Shown: piece by piece, positions 26,502 through 35,520 of the stretch | Numbering within the stretch: position 1 is the stretch's first letter | How the letters are laid out: the number at the start of each line of letters is the position of its first letter | DNA from: Magnetospirillum sp. XM-1 | GTDB lineage: Bacteria; Pseudomonadota; Alphaproteobacteria; Rhodospirillales; Magnetospirillaceae | Direction of reading: 5' to 3' | NCBI RefSeq assembly: GCF_001511835.1 | Contig: NZ_LN997848.1 | Coordinates: 2,322,001 to 2,386,000 of the forward strand | DNA: 64,000 nucleotides | The notes under the pieces: model-generated | Databases searched by the model: none | Told to the model about the DNA's origin: nothing | What the model saw: the letters and a program-made list of their open reading frames with translations, nothing else | Translations under genes and position numbers: made by a program

Positions 26502-26667
26502 TCCGGTTTCGGCGCCGAATTCGGCGCGATCGGCCCCGTTTCCGAACCATAGAAGATGACGTATTTTTCCCCTTCGGCTATGATTGCCGACGGTTTGCCC
26601 CGGCCTATGGAGACCGGGTGCTTTCGCCCGGGGATCTCGGCGCGGCCCATGGGTTTGGAAAGCGGCT

Positions 26668-27021
26668 ATGCTGACAGCGATCATCGCCGGTATTTTATTG
26701 TTTCTGTTCGGAGTTCTCATCAAAGGCGTGTTCGCGCACGCCATGGTGATTCTCGTCGCCTGGTTGGCCAAGAACGGCCTGCTGCTGGCCTTTCTCCGGA
26801 CCCGTTTCGGGCGTCGCGTGGTCCGGAACGCACGGTTCAGAACCTATGCCCAGGTAGGGCCGGGCAGCGGACGGCGGCGAGCCTATCAGGTCTTCAAGCG
26901 GATGGCGGGGGCCGAGCGGGCGACGGTTCGCGTCCTGACCCGGGTGCGCGATGGTTTCGCCCTGATGATCCGCCGCCGCCCCAATACGGCGGTGGTGCCG
27001 CACCGCAAGAATCCGTCTTGA
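26668..27021 (+). CDS. Small hypothetical membrane protein
   Basis: 117 residues with two adjoining hydrophobic segments (4-24 and 26-43) followed by a strongly basic tail rich in Arg (RTRFGRRVVRNARFR and RVRDGFALMIRRRP). No family recognised. ATG at 26668 chosen because the hydrophobic segment follows directly. A hairpin repeat lies 30-110 bases downstream and may end its transcript. Confidence 0.6.
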   Translation: MLTAIIAGILLFLFGVLIKGVFAHAMVILVAWLAKNGLLLAFLRTRFGRRVVRNARFRTYAQVGPGSGRRRAYQVFKRMAGAERATVRVLTRVRDGFALMIRRRPNTAVVPHRKNPS

Positions 27022-27053
27022 GGGGGGCGGCGGCTAGTGTCCGTCCCTCTGCC

Positions 27054-27132
27054 TGAGCGCGGCCCTCCAGCCGCTTGGCCGCTCGCTAAATGCTCGCCTG
27101 AGCGTCGTGCCTCATATTTGAGGCACGACGCT
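27054..27132 (-). repeat. Dispersed hairpin repeat, copy A
   Basis: A perfect 14-bp stem (AGCGTCGTGCCTCA at 27101-27114 and its complement at 27119-27132, four-base loop) joined to a conserved core, here the complement of GAGCATTTAGCGAGCGGC. The outer edge TA supplies the TAG stop of the minus-strand HTH gene. It sits between convergent genes and can act as a two-way terminator. Confidence 0.75.
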
Positions 27133-27541
27133 AAAGCAGCCGCCGGACGTTGATCTTCAGGGCTTCGGCGATCTTGCGCAGCACGATCATGTCAAACCCG
27201 GCTTCCAGGGCGGCCAGCGTTTCGAGGCTGATTCCCGCCGTCCGAGCCAGGGACTCGCGGGTCATGCCGCGGTATTCGCGATAGACTTGGACCGGGCTTT
27301 GCCCGGCCATCAACCGGTCCGCCACCGTGTGGGGGAACTGATCCCGATCGCTCACGGCGGCGGGGGCGCAGGGCTTTGGGGGCTCGGCAACGGGGGTGGA
27401 CTTCGGAGGTTCGGGCGCGCGCGGTGCCGCCTGCGGCTGCTCCCCGGTCAGCAGGACGCGCATCTTTTCGAGAATTTCCGCCATCTTGGCGTCCCGCGCA
27501 CTGTCCGTTTCCGGTGAAGGCACCCCCTTTTCCGTGCCCAT
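27131..27541 (-). CDS. XRE-like helix-turn-helix protein
   Basis: 136 residues. N-terminal part helical and charged, a Pro-rich linker (about 38-65), then a Cro/C1-type HTH at about 85-130 (GMTRESLARTAGISLETLAALEAG, then IVLRKIAEALKINVRRLL). ATG follows AGGAGACAAGG. Probably a DNA-binding regulator; target unknown. The stop codon lies in hairpin repeat copy A. Confidence 0.75.
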   Translation of the reverse strand: MGTEKGVPSPETDSARDAKMAEILEKMRVLLTGEQPQAAPRAPEPPKSTPVAEPPKPCAPAAVSDRDQFPHTVADRLMAGQSPVQVYREYRGMTRESLARTAGISLETLAALEAGFDMIVLRKIAEALKINVRRLL

Positions 27542-27771
27542 CCTTGTCTCCTGTCTTGGCCGAATACCGGACTTGGCGTAAGCCTCGGCCCCAGGCGTTA
27601 AGGTTGCCGTATGCCCCCTTCAATTCGCAAGGGGTTTGATAACCCGGCCATAACCATGCTTCAATGCCTATTTATCGGATACAGGCTAGCACGGAATGGC
27701 TTTTTCCGTTTTCCTCGGCTGGTTCTTTATTTCCTGGGATGCGGAGCGCGCGTGGGGCCAAGGATCGTGGA

Positions 27772-29025
27772 ATGTCATTGAATACCTCCTTCTTAGGCAA
27801 GGCATGCATGGTCGTGGCCTCGGACGATTCGCTTTGCAGCTTGATCGCGACATCCTTGCATCAGATTGGATTTGCCGACGTTTTGAAGTCGGGCATCCTG
27901 ACCGAAGCGATCAAGTTCGCCGCGTCCGGCATCTATGACCTGATCGTTTGCGCCGGTACCGATATCGACGAACCGCTCGACATGATTCGGCGCATCAGAA
28001 TGGAAACCCCCGAAGGCGTCGTGACCGGGCCGATGATTTGCGTCATCAGTCACATGGATGTCGGCAATCTGTCCATGATGCGCAATTCCGGGGCCAATTG
28101 CGTCATGACCCTGCCCATCAGCACGCGCAGCATGCTGAAAAACGTCAATCGCGCCTTGAATGAAAAGCGCGAGTTCATCGCCAACCCGACCTTTCGGGGG
28201 CCTTGCCGCCGCAATCTCGCTCCGGGCCTTTACGAAGGGCCGTTCCGTCGCGCTGCCGACCGCCAGGACGGCGCGACGCAATTGCCGTCTCCGTCTCCGG
28301 CCCCCCGCAAGCTTGCCGCCAAGGGCCATACCGGGGAGCTGGGCCTGGCCCCGCGCCGACCGCATGCGCCGGCCGTCGTGGGGGAGGATCCCAATTCCCA
28401 GGCATCCATCATCTTCAATGGCGTGAGCGAAATCGCCGCCAGAATCGAGCATCTGAAGGAAGCCCTGCATGCCACCGATGATGAACGGACGCGCAAGGTC
28501 GTGCGCGCCGAGATCATGGAGGCGGCAGATAGGCTGGTGAACCTCGTCACCCTGGTGGATTTGAACAAAGGTTCCCATCGCGGCCAGGACAATCCGCTGC
28601 GGCAGAAGATCGGGGCGATGAAGGCTTTGTTCATCGGCATCTTGCGGCAAATGTCCGTCGGTAGGCTGGATGCGATCATCGCCGATATGGAGAAGTATCT
28701 GAACGGCGGAGAAATCGCCCTGGGAGGCGGCGACCTTCTGCAGGAGCGATTGGCCTCGGTGGAGGAAATCGTCGCGGTTCTGGGCGGACGCAAAGCCGAC
28801 GAAACCATGAAGCGAAAGCTGGATTCCGCCTGGGAGGGAATCGGGAAGCTCCAGAAAATGGAGGCGGAACATTTTGAATTGGCCGATCTGACGCGCAACA
28901 AGCGCAGCAAGCGCGGGGCGAGCCGGTTTCGTCCGCCCGCCGAGGCGAATGACGGGGTGGCAAGCCAGAACGGGGTTGCCGATCTTTTGCGTTCGCGTGG
29001 GGAGAGGGGGGGGGAGAAGGCTTGA
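27772..29025 (+). CDS. Pseudo-receiver / GPxRR / helical-domain protein (paralogue 3)
   Basis: 417 residues. Receiver-like domain (8-130) with Cys at the phosphoacceptor position (YDLIVCAGTDIDEP); then FIANPTFRGPCRR and YEGPFRRAADR, the family double motif; a linker; and the helical domain with ADRLVNLVTLVDL near 265 and LGGRKADETMKRKL near 340. The start MSLNTSFLGKAC at 27772 was chosen over upstream in-frame codons because the receiver begins directly after it. Function unknown. Confidence 0.8.
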   Translation: MSLNTSFLGKACMVVASDDSLCSLIATSLHQIGFADVLKSGILTEAIKFAASGIYDLIVCAGTDIDEPLDMIRRIRMETPEGVVTGPMICVISHMDVGNLSMMRNSGANCVMTLPISTRSMLKNVNRALNEKREFIANPTFRGPCRRNLAPGLYEGPFRRAADRQDGATQLPSPSPAPRKLAAKGHTGELGLAPRRPHAPAVVGEDPNSQASIIFNGVSEIAARIEHLKEALHATDDERTRKVVRAEIMEAADRLVNLVTLVDLNKGSHRGQDNPLRQKIGAMKALFIGILRQMSVGRLDAIIADMEKYLNGGEIALGGGDLLQERLASVEEIVAVLGGRKADETMKRKLDSAWEGIGKLQKMEAEHFELADLTRNKRSKRGASRFRPPAEANDGVASQNGVADLLRSRGERGGEKA

Positions 29026-29074
29026 TCAGGGCCGTGGGCGGGGCGGGGCGGTCGGCGAGTTCGGCGCCGAGCCC

Positions 29075-29641
29075 CTATTTCAGCCGAAGTTTCTGCTGTC
29101 CGGCCAGCCGCGTCACCGTCACGGGCGTTGCCGCGGGCGACGGTCTTGCTGCCGTGATGGGGACCGGGGCTGATCGGGGGGCGGCGGCAGCGACCGGCGG
29201 CAGCATCGAGCGGGCGGCGGCCACATCGGCGGCGACCTGCTTCATGCCGCGCCGCAGGGCGGCGTTTTCGGATTTCAGCCGCTTGGCCTGGAGCCAGTTC
29301 CGTTCGCTTTGTTCCAGGCATATCTGCAAGATGACCTGGAGGCGGAGCATTTTATTGTCGGCGGGTGGCGCCTGGACAAGGGAAGCCTGGGTGTCGCGGG
29401 CTGTTTCGGAAAAGATGTCGGCGGCCACGAAGTCGCCGCCGTTCTCGCGGGCAAATTCGCCCTCCTGAATCACGGATTCGGTCAAATGCGCCAGATGGGC
29501 GATAGCGGCCATCATTTCCTGATCGGACGCCGCGCCGGGGGCTCCGGGGATGTTGCCGCAGGCGTCCAGAATTTTCAGCAGAAATTCATGGGATTTCTGC
29601 AGGTTCGCCAGCGCTACGGACAGTATCGAAGGATGCGCCAT
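29075..29641 (-). CDS. Hypothetical helical protein
   Basis: 188 residues, not recognised. Residues 1-60 and 65-140 are helical; QSERNWLQAKRLKSENAALRR suggests a coiled coil. The C-terminal 45 residues are a Pro/Ala linker ending in a basic TRLAGQQKLRLK. No signal peptide or membrane span. Convergent with paralogue 3 and upstream of a hemerythrin on the same strand, so it may belong to the same signalling cluster. Confidence 0.6.
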   Translation of the reverse strand: MAHPSILSVALANLQKSHEFLLKILDACGNIPGAPGAASDQEMMAAIAHLAHLTESVIQEGEFARENGGDFVAADIFSETARDTQASLVQAPPADNKMLRLQVILQICLEQSERNWLQAKRLKSENAALRRGMKQVAADVAAARSMLPPVAAAAPRSAPVPITAARPSPAATPVTVTRLAGQQKLRLK

Positions 29642-29795
29642 CTCTCAGGACCTTGTGCTGACGCGGACAGGCCCATTCTGTCTGAACCCGTCGGGATCGG
29701 CAATCCCATCCGGGCCGTCCTTGCGCACGACGGCCCGGCTTATCCCCAAGCCCGAAGGAGGAGCATATGCCGACGGGGGGCTTTCTTGCCTTTGG

Positions 29796-30275
29796 CTATG
29801 AGACAAGCTCGGTGTCCAGGCCTGCAGCCATATACACCAGGGGGCGGTCATCCACATTCGCGTTGGTCAAGATCCCTTTGTATTGGGCATCCACCACCCG
29901 GATATGGTTGTTCAGCCAATCCGTGACCAAATGCGCCAGGGTGCCGATCTTTTCGATACTGCCCGTCTGGCGGTAGTCCTGAATGATGCGGGTTACTCGG
30001 TCGGCAAAGGCGTCGTGCGCCGCGATATGCTCGACCAGATAGGCGTAGTCGGCCTTGGCCATGGCCTTTTGCTCGCGCAGGAAGTGCCCCTCGATATATT
30101 CCTCGAGGATATTGATGGAGGTTTCGATGAGGTAGGGCTGATCGTTGTCGGGCGTGGAGGTCACGTCGCTCATCAGAGCTGCCAAGCGAAAGAACGCCTG
30201 ATGATCTTCGTCGATAATTTCGACGTTCACGGATAAATCATCGGTCCATTCGGGGAGCGGATTGGTCTGGTTCAT
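29796..30275 (-). CDS. Bacteriohemerythrin (single domain)
   Basis: 159 residues. Di-iron ligands fit the hemerythrin pattern: His in IIDEDHQAFF, HxxxE in GHFLREQKAM, HxxxH in EHIAAHDAF and HxxxxD in NNHIRVVDAQYK. The C-terminal motif DDRPLVYMA is shared with the hemerythrins at 41153 and 43694. Start at 30275 follows GAGG. Family knowledge: binds O2 reversibly; in motile microaerophiles it serves O2 sensing or delivery. Confidence 0.88.
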   Translation of the reverse strand: MNQTNPLPEWTDDLSVNVEIIDEDHQAFFRLAALMSDVTSTPDNDQPYLIETSINILEEYIEGHFLREQKAMAKADYAYLVEHIAAHDAFADRVTRIIQDYRQTGSIEKIGTLAHLVTDWLNNHIRVVDAQYKGILTNANVDDRPLVYMAAGLDTELVS

Positions 30276-30689
30276 TCCTCGTCTCACGACCTGCTTGAAC
30301 GGGCGGCCCAACTACGGCAATACCCCATGCCAGAGTCACATAGTCAGCCAGCGCGACCAAAAGTCAACCGGGATCGCCGGCAAATCCGGCCAAAGTCCAA
30401 GCTGCATTCCAAAGCCGCGAGGCTTCCGATCCGAACCTTGGGGAAACGGCCCGAACCTTGGGGAAACGGCATCGGCGGCGTCTCCCGCGGGGCGAATCAT
30501 CTCGAATACGATCACTAACTGTAGCATGAATCGGCCCAAGGGCAGAGAATAAAAATAAGTCGCAATATTTGATGGGCGGCAACATATCTCCAAGGATGCA
30601 ACAATCGTTTGACGAGCCCCGCCCGTATGGGGCCCAATTCATGGGGCCATGCGGCTTTTACCGGGGCTCGCAATCGAAAGGGGAGAAGT
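30276..30689. other. Gene-free region with a 20-bp tandem duplication
   Basis: No gene is supported between the hemerythrin and the small plus-strand gene at 30690. The 20-bp unit CCGAACCTTGGGGAAACGGC occurs twice in tandem at 30431-30470. The rest shows no clear structure; promoters for both divergent genes should lie here. Confidence 0.6.
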
Positions 30690-30956
30690 GTGGCGCATAA
30701 TAATGCTTTCGGCTTCAAGGAGATTCGCCGGGCGGTAAATTCCGCAGGATGGCTTCGGCTGCTTTTGGTCGTGGCCATTGGCCTGACGGTTGCGATCTTG
30801 TTCGTGCATCTTTTCGTCGCGATCGCGGTGGGGGCGCTGTGCATACTTTTCGTTCATCATGCGGTCCAGCGCGCCATGGGGCCGGGAACCCGGATTCGGT
30901 TGCGGATGCCGCCGGCAATGTCCGCGCGATTGAAGGGCTGGATGTGGCGCAAATGA
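30690..30956 (+). CDS. Small hypothetical membrane protein
   Basis: 88 residues with a basic N-terminus, a hydrophobic hairpin of two spans (about 21-57), then an Arg-rich tail (GTRIRLRMPPAMSARLKGWMWRK). The GTG at 30690 follows GGGGAGAAG; longer readings start without ribosome sites. No family recognised. Confidence 0.55.
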   Translation: MAHNNAFGFKEIRRAVNSAGWLRLLLVVAIGLTVAILFVHLFVAIAVGALCILFVHHAVQRAMGPGTRIRLRMPPAMSARLKGWMWRK

Positions 30957-31184
30957 CGGTTCCAGTCCGACAAGGGGGCCTGGATGGATGTGTCGTTTGC
31001 CGGTGGCCTATTATTTCAACCTAAGCGATCGTGCCGGCGAACTGGCCCTTGGGCGCCCGGTTCAATTTCCTGGCCTGTGACGTGACGGCAAAGCACACGC
31101 TGTCCGAGGATCGAAAGTTTTTTGGACAAATCCAAGCGATTCGAGATACAGCAGGACGAACGCAGGCAATCATTTCGGGCGACA

Positions 31185-31412
31185 ATGGCAATATTCGGGC
31201 GAAAAACTCCACCCATCCAAGCCGGTGACCGATTCACAAAGGCAAATGACCACACCAGGAAAGTCTGGGAGGTGTCCCGCCTTTGGACGGCGGTCGATGG
31301 TGTCCCCCATGCCCGGCTCGTGAACCAGCATGAGACGTTGATGGTGTCGGTTGGAACGTTGAATGATCAAGAGTTCTTCGTGGTCGTTCCTGTGAAGCGG
31401 AACGAACCGTAA
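31185..31412 (+). CDS. Small hypothetical protein
   Basis: 75 residues: MAIFGRKTPPIQAGDRF, then KVWEVSRLW and PHARLVNQHETLMVSVGTL. The GDRF...WEV pattern looks like a short beta-rich domain. No signal, membrane span or catalytic motif. Start at the ATG (31185) is a judgement; longer in-frame reading from a TTG at 31122 is possible. Confidence 0.5.
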   Translation: MAIFGRKTPPIQAGDRFTKANDHTRKVWEVSRLWTAVDGVPHARLVNQHETLMVSVGTLNDQEFFVVVPVKRNEP

Positions 31413-31674
31413 AACAGATCTGCGGTGGCGAACGGGCGAGAACTCTACCACCTAATCATGCTGGACGGATTTTGGGGATGGGCGGGAAATATCCATCCAG
31501 ATATAGCCGATTAGGTGAATACCACATCCGGGAGACATTTGCCGATCAATGCATGAGGGCAGAGCCGAAATCTTGGTAGGTAACTTGGCGGTATATGGCT
31601 TTTGAAATAGGCATGATACCTTTGCTGCGTGAACGGCTTTAGTCGGACAGGCTTACGTGCTGGAGTATTTGCCT

Positions 31675-34035
31675 ATGACCTCCGCTGCACAACCAAATGC
31701 TGCAATTTCAGTTTCATCATTTCGAAGGCTAATGGTTGGGTCTGCTGCATTATGGACATCGGCAGTCTTGCTTTCGTTTTGGATGGCGGCTGAAAACGAA
31801 AGGCAGCAAGCGGTAAGTCTGGCAATTCAAGAAGCACGAACCAGCGTGCAAACAGATATCGGCTTCCGCCATTGGGCTGCATCCCATGGTGGAGTTTATG
31901 TGGCTCCTGACACCCAAACTCCACCAAATCCGTACTTGCATGTTCCCGACCGTGACGTGGTAACGACAAACGGCAAACACCTGACCTTGATGAATCCGGC
32001 ATATGTGCTGCGTCAACTGATGCAGTCGGGATTTGTCGCCAAGGGCCGAATTACGAGTATGAAGCCCATCAATCCTGAGAATGCTCCGGATGCATGGGAA
32101 CGTCAGGCACTTCAGCGTCTGGAGCAGGGTGAGACAGAGGTAACTGAAAAGGTTCTGAGCAACGGAAAAGCTGCTGTCCGTGTTATGGCACCAATCCGCG
32201 TCGAACAATCCTGCCTGACTTGCCACAATGCTCTGGGCTACAAGGTAGGCGACCTACGAGGAGGTATTGATGTCACCATTCCATTGGAGAAATCCAATGA
32301 AATTGCGTCAACGGAGATCAAAAGATTAGCGATCAATCATGCAATCTTCTGGATTCTGGTGATGTCTGGGATCGGCTTGATATGGATCATCGGAAAATCA
32401 CATATTAGGCAGCGTGAATTATTAACTAGAAAGCATTTGATAACTCAATTCTCAATAGACCGAGCGGAGGAGCCTGTTTACTGGATTAATGAATCTGGGT
32501 TGATTTCATATGTGAATAATTCCGCATGTTCACTTTTGGGGTATGCTGAGACTGAGATATTGAATCTACACGCGTCTGAATTAAATCCGGACCATCCTCG
32601 GGAAAAATGGGCGGAGCATTGGGGTTCTCTAAAAGAAAATAGTTTCCTGCGATTTGATGCAATTTTAAAACGCAAAGACGGATCAACGCTTCCGGTCGAA
32701 ATATCGGCAAATTACCTCTCCCATGAGGGGCAGGAATTTGATGTGGCGTTTGTTCGAGATATGAGTTCGCACAAGGAAACCACGGTTAAGATTGCTCATT
32801 TGACGGATATTTATGCGGCTTTGAGCCAAACCAACAAGGCCATCATTCGCAGCAAAAGCCGCCAGGAACTCTTTGATGCCATCGTTCGAATATCGGTGGA
32901 TTTCGGGCATTTTCGCATGGCGTGGATCGGCGTGGTCGATGACGCGAGCCAAGCAATAGTTCCAGCAGCTTGGGCCGGTGAGGGGGGCGCCTATTTAGAT
33001 GGTCTGAAAGTGTCCGCTGATGCGGATAGCCCTTATGGACAAGGACCGTCCGGGCAATGCATTCGTGCTGGTGAGTACCGCGTTGCAGAGAATTTTTTTG
33101 GAACCCAGATAACAGCACCTTGGCAGAAGAGAGCAGCATTCTTTAATTTTAATTCATCGGCCGCATTTCCACTGAAAAATCAGGGAAAAGCCATTGGTAC
33201 ATTATCACTTTACTCAGACGCTCCAGAATTCTTTACTGACGATCTCATCGAACTTCTGACGGAAATGACCGATGAAATTTCATTTGCCTTGGATCGAATG
33301 GACCTTGAGGCCAGTCATCGTCAGCATGAAGCCGAGCAGAAAGAGCTGGTCGAACGCTTGATGGCATCCAATACGGAATTGGAACGCTTTGCCTATGTCG
33401 CATCTCATGACCTTCAAGAGCCGCTGAGAACCATCGTTTCCTTCACACAATTGCTGGATCGCCATCTGGGCGACAAGCTCCCACCGGAAGACCGGGAAAA
33501 TTTTGAATTCGTCGTTGGTGCGGCAAAGCAGATGGGGCTGCTGATCAACGATCTTTTGGCGTTTTCCAGAGTTTCGGCAAAAGGTGTCTCGTTCTCCCGC
33601 GTTTCCCTTACGGCGGCATGTTCAGCGGCACAGGATAATCTCAGAGAGGTCATTTCCCAAAATCACGCGGAAATCACTGTAGGCCAGCTTCCCGAGGTGA
33701 TCGGCGATGATGTCCAATTGATGCAGGTGTTTCAGAACCTGGTCGGCAATGCTGTCAAGTTCCGCCACCCTGACCGTAAGCCTCAAATATCCATTGATGC
33801 AGAGCAGAAAGACGGCAAATGGCAGATTGCTGTCCGCGACAATGGCATTGGCATTGCGGACACCACCCAGGATATTTTTGAGATTTTCCGGCGGCTCCAT
33901 GCTGGAAATCAATATCCAGGAAGTGGCGTTGGACTTGCGATCTGCAAGCGGATCATCACACAGCATGGTGGGCAAATTTGGGTGGAGTCAGAACCTGGGC
34001 ACGGAGCCACCTTCCGGTTCACGGTGCCGGTATAG
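31675..34035 (+). CDS. Sensor histidine kinase with c-heme (DUF3365), PAS and GAF domains
   Basis: 786 residues: span 1 (20-38); a periplasmic DUF3365/Tll0287-like domain (40-215) with a heme-binding CLTCH at 180-184; span 2 (222-240); a PAS domain (about 265-375); a GAF domain (about 385-545); HisKA with phosphoacceptor His578 (ASHDLQEPLRT); and a HATPase domain with DNGIGI and GSGVGLAICKR. Probably senses redox state or a gas through the heme. No response regulator adjoins it; the receiver at 35521 is the nearest. Codons are richer in A/T than in the mam genes, a sign of separate origin. Confidence 0.9.
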   Translation: MTSAAQPNAAISVSSFRRLMVGSAALWTSAVLLSFWMAAENERQQAVSLAIQEARTSVQTDIGFRHWAASHGGVYVAPDTQTPPNPYLHVPDRDVVTTNGKHLTLMNPAYVLRQLMQSGFVAKGRITSMKPINPENAPDAWERQALQRLEQGETEVTEKVLSNGKAAVRVMAPIRVEQSCLTCHNALGYKVGDLRGGIDVTIPLEKSNEIASTEIKRLAINHAIFWILVMSGIGLIWIIGKSHIRQRELLTRKHLITQFSIDRAEEPVYWINESGLISYVNNSACSLLGYAETEILNLHASELNPDHPREKWAEHWGSLKENSFLRFDAILKRKDGSTLPVEISANYLSHEGQEFDVAFVRDMSSHKETTVKIAHLTDIYAALSQTNKAIIRSKSRQELFDAIVRISVDFGHFRMAWIGVVDDASQAIVPAAWAGEGGAYLDGLKVSADADSPYGQGPSGQCIRAGEYRVAENFFGTQITAPWQKRAAFFNFNSSAAFPLKNQGKAIGTLSLYSDAPEFFTDDLIELLTEMTDEISFALDRMDLEASHRQHEAEQKELVERLMASNTELERFAYVASHDLQEPLRTIVSFTQLLDRHLGDKLPPEDRENFEFVVGAAKQMGLLINDLLAFSRVSAKGVSFSRVSLTAACSAAQDNLREVISQNHAEITVGQLPEVIGDDVQLMQVFQNLVGNAVKFRHPDRKPQISIDAEQKDGKWQIAVRDNGIGIADTTQDIFEIFRRLHAGNQYPGSGVGLAICKRIITQHGGQIWVESEPGHGATFRFTVPV

Positions 34036-34046
34036 ATTTGGGAACG

Positions 34047-34124
34047 CATAGCGGCGAGGTTTGGGTCGAGCAATCGCCTTCAGGTGGCTCGACTTTCCTG
34101 CTTACCTTGCCGACTTCTGAGTAA
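34047..34124 (+). pseudogene. C-terminal remnant of a second histidine kinase
   Basis: This frame reads HSGEVWVEQSPSGGSTFLLT to a TAA stop, matching the last beta-hairpin of HATPase domains (compare QHGGQIWVESEPGHGATFRF at the end of the preceding kinase). No start or body of the gene is present. It is a leftover of another kinase gene, probably after recombination at the conserved 3' end. Confidence 0.6.
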
Positions 34125-34194
34125 ATCCGTTTGGTTGACGATGCCTGTTCGTCGTGCCATTCGTTACAGCCATGCTTTTCGCAGGGAGGGGCAA

Positions 34195-34473
34195 ATGAAC
34201 AAGTCCGAATTGATCGCCGCCGTTGCCGATGGTGCCAACATGACCAAGGCCGACGCGGCAAGTGCCATCGACGCTGTATTCGAAGCCGTCACCGCCGCCA
34301 TGAAATCGGGCGATGACGTGCGTCTTGTTGGCTTCGGGTCTTTCTCGGTTTCTGCCCGTCCTGCACGTGAAGGCAGGAATCCGCAGACTGGCAAGACCCT
34401 CACCATCGCGGCCAGCAAGTCTGCCAAATTCACCGCCGGAAAGAGCCTCAAGGACACCATCAATGGCCGATGA
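34195..34473 (+). CDS. HU/IHF-family DNA-binding protein
   Basis: 92 residues of the HU fold: MNKSELIAAVADGANMTKAD start, VRLVGFGSFSV core, then the DNA-binding arm RPAREGRNPQTGK and the C-terminal helix. Binds and bends DNA. Strong ribosome site GGGAGGGGC. Overlaps the next gene by 11 bases. An accessory HU near mobile elements is common on islands. Confidence 0.93.
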   Translation: MNKSELIAAVADGANMTKADAASAIDAVFEAVTAAMKSGDDVRLVGFGSFSVSARPAREGRNPQTGKTLTIAASKSAKFTAGKSLKDTINGR

Positions 34474-34876
34474 CATCAAGGCTCTGACCACTAAGATCGT
34501 GGCCGCCTACCTGAGCAGCAGCACCTTGGCGGCCACTGAAATCCCAACCCTGATCAAGTCCGTTTATTCGACTTTAGCCGCTACGGACAACCCTGCTTCA
34601 GCACCGGCTGAACGGCAGCAACCTGCCGTTTCGGTGAAGCGGTCGGTGACCCCCGATTACATTGTCTGTTTGGAATGTGGTGATCGGCAAAAGATGCTTA
34701 AGCGACACCTCACGACTGGGCATGGGCTGACTGCCGACGAGTACCGGGCCAAGTGGGCTTTGCCCAGGGATTACCCTCTCGTCGCCCCGGAATACGCCGC
34801 ACGCAGATCGGAGTTTGCGAAAGCTGTTGGGCTGGGCTATTCCCGGACGAACCGGAAGCCCAAATCAGCCACCTGA
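34463..34876 (+). CDS. MucR/Ros-family zinc-finger regulator
   Basis: 137 residues. Residues 67-120 hold the Ros/MucR signature: YIVCLECGDRQKMLKRHL, then TTGHGLTADEYRAKW, with the C2H2-type Cys71, Cys74, His87 and His92-type ligands, followed by LPRDYPLVAPEYAARRS. Such regulators control motility, exopolysaccharide and symbiosis genes in alphaproteobacteria. Start ATG overlaps the HU gene, so HU and this regulator are translationally coupled. Confidence 0.92.
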   Translation: MADDIKALTTKIVAAYLSSSTLAATEIPTLIKSVYSTLAATDNPASAPAERQQPAVSVKRSVTPDYIVCLECGDRQKMLKRHLTTGHGLTADEYRAKWALPRDYPLVAPEYAARRSEFAKAVGLGYSRTNRKPKSAT

Positions 34877-34896
34877 TGAACAGGGAAGGGATAGTC

Positions 34897-35077
34897 ATGC
34901 CGCCACGTAAGGCTTCCAAGCCCGCAACCGCCCCCAAGCCTGCCAAGGAAGCCAAGAAGACTGGCCGGTCCACCAGAGGTCCGCCACGCCATCGTCGAAT
35001 CTGAATTCGCCAAGTTGGACCTGAACCTGAGACGTGGCGTGGAAATCAGGGAAGAAGGTCGCGGCAGGGGCGTTTGA
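34897..35077 (+). pseudogene. Possible small basic protein, frameshifted
   Basis: An ATG at 34897 opens MPPRKASKPATAPKPAKEAK, a Lys/Pro/Ala-rich H1-like stretch, which stops at 35004. In another frame the same DNA continues as VRHAIVESEFAKLDLNLRRG to a stop at 35077, which has the look of coding sequence. A single-base indel near 34975 would join them. Seen only as composition; no family assigned. Confidence 0.35.
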
Positions 35078-35262
35078 AGCCGGTCGTGCCGCTGGTCCGT
35101 CTCTGGCCCTTCACCCTGGTGTCCATGGGAAAGATTCTCGGAAACAAGTAAGGGGCGTCCCCCTGCCAATTGAAGTCATTCAATAGCAATAATGGAATAT
35201 CTTGGCTGTTGTTCTGGGGCACGTGGTACTCATTGGTAAGTGCCGATTGATGGCCGCAAATT

Positions 35263-35355
35263 AGAGCGTCGTGCCTCAAATGTGAGACGCGATGCTCGGG
35301 CGAGCATTGAGCGAGCGGCCAAAGCGGCCGGAGGGCCACGCTCAGGCGGAGGGCG
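35263..35355 (+). repeat. Dispersed hairpin repeat, copy B
   Basis: Starts TAGAGCGTCGTGCCTCA, an imperfect stem with TGAGACGCGATGCT, then the core GAGCATTGAGCGAGCGGC, CGGAGGGCC and a tail ending in GGGCGTACATAAG. Same order as copy D at 62765. It lies in the otherwise gene-free stretch 35078-35520, where I see no other feature. Confidence 0.7.
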
Positions 35356-35520
35356 TACATAAGGCCCAAGGAAGGGGGGCGCGCGCCTTACGGCGCGGGG
35401 AAGGCCCTGCGACTGCAAGATTGGGGCGCTCGCGCCCGCCCGCCGTTTGAGGGCTCTGCGATGATCGGTTCCGGTCAGCGCAGATTGGTATAACGTAACC
35501 AAGATGAAAGTGAGAAAACC

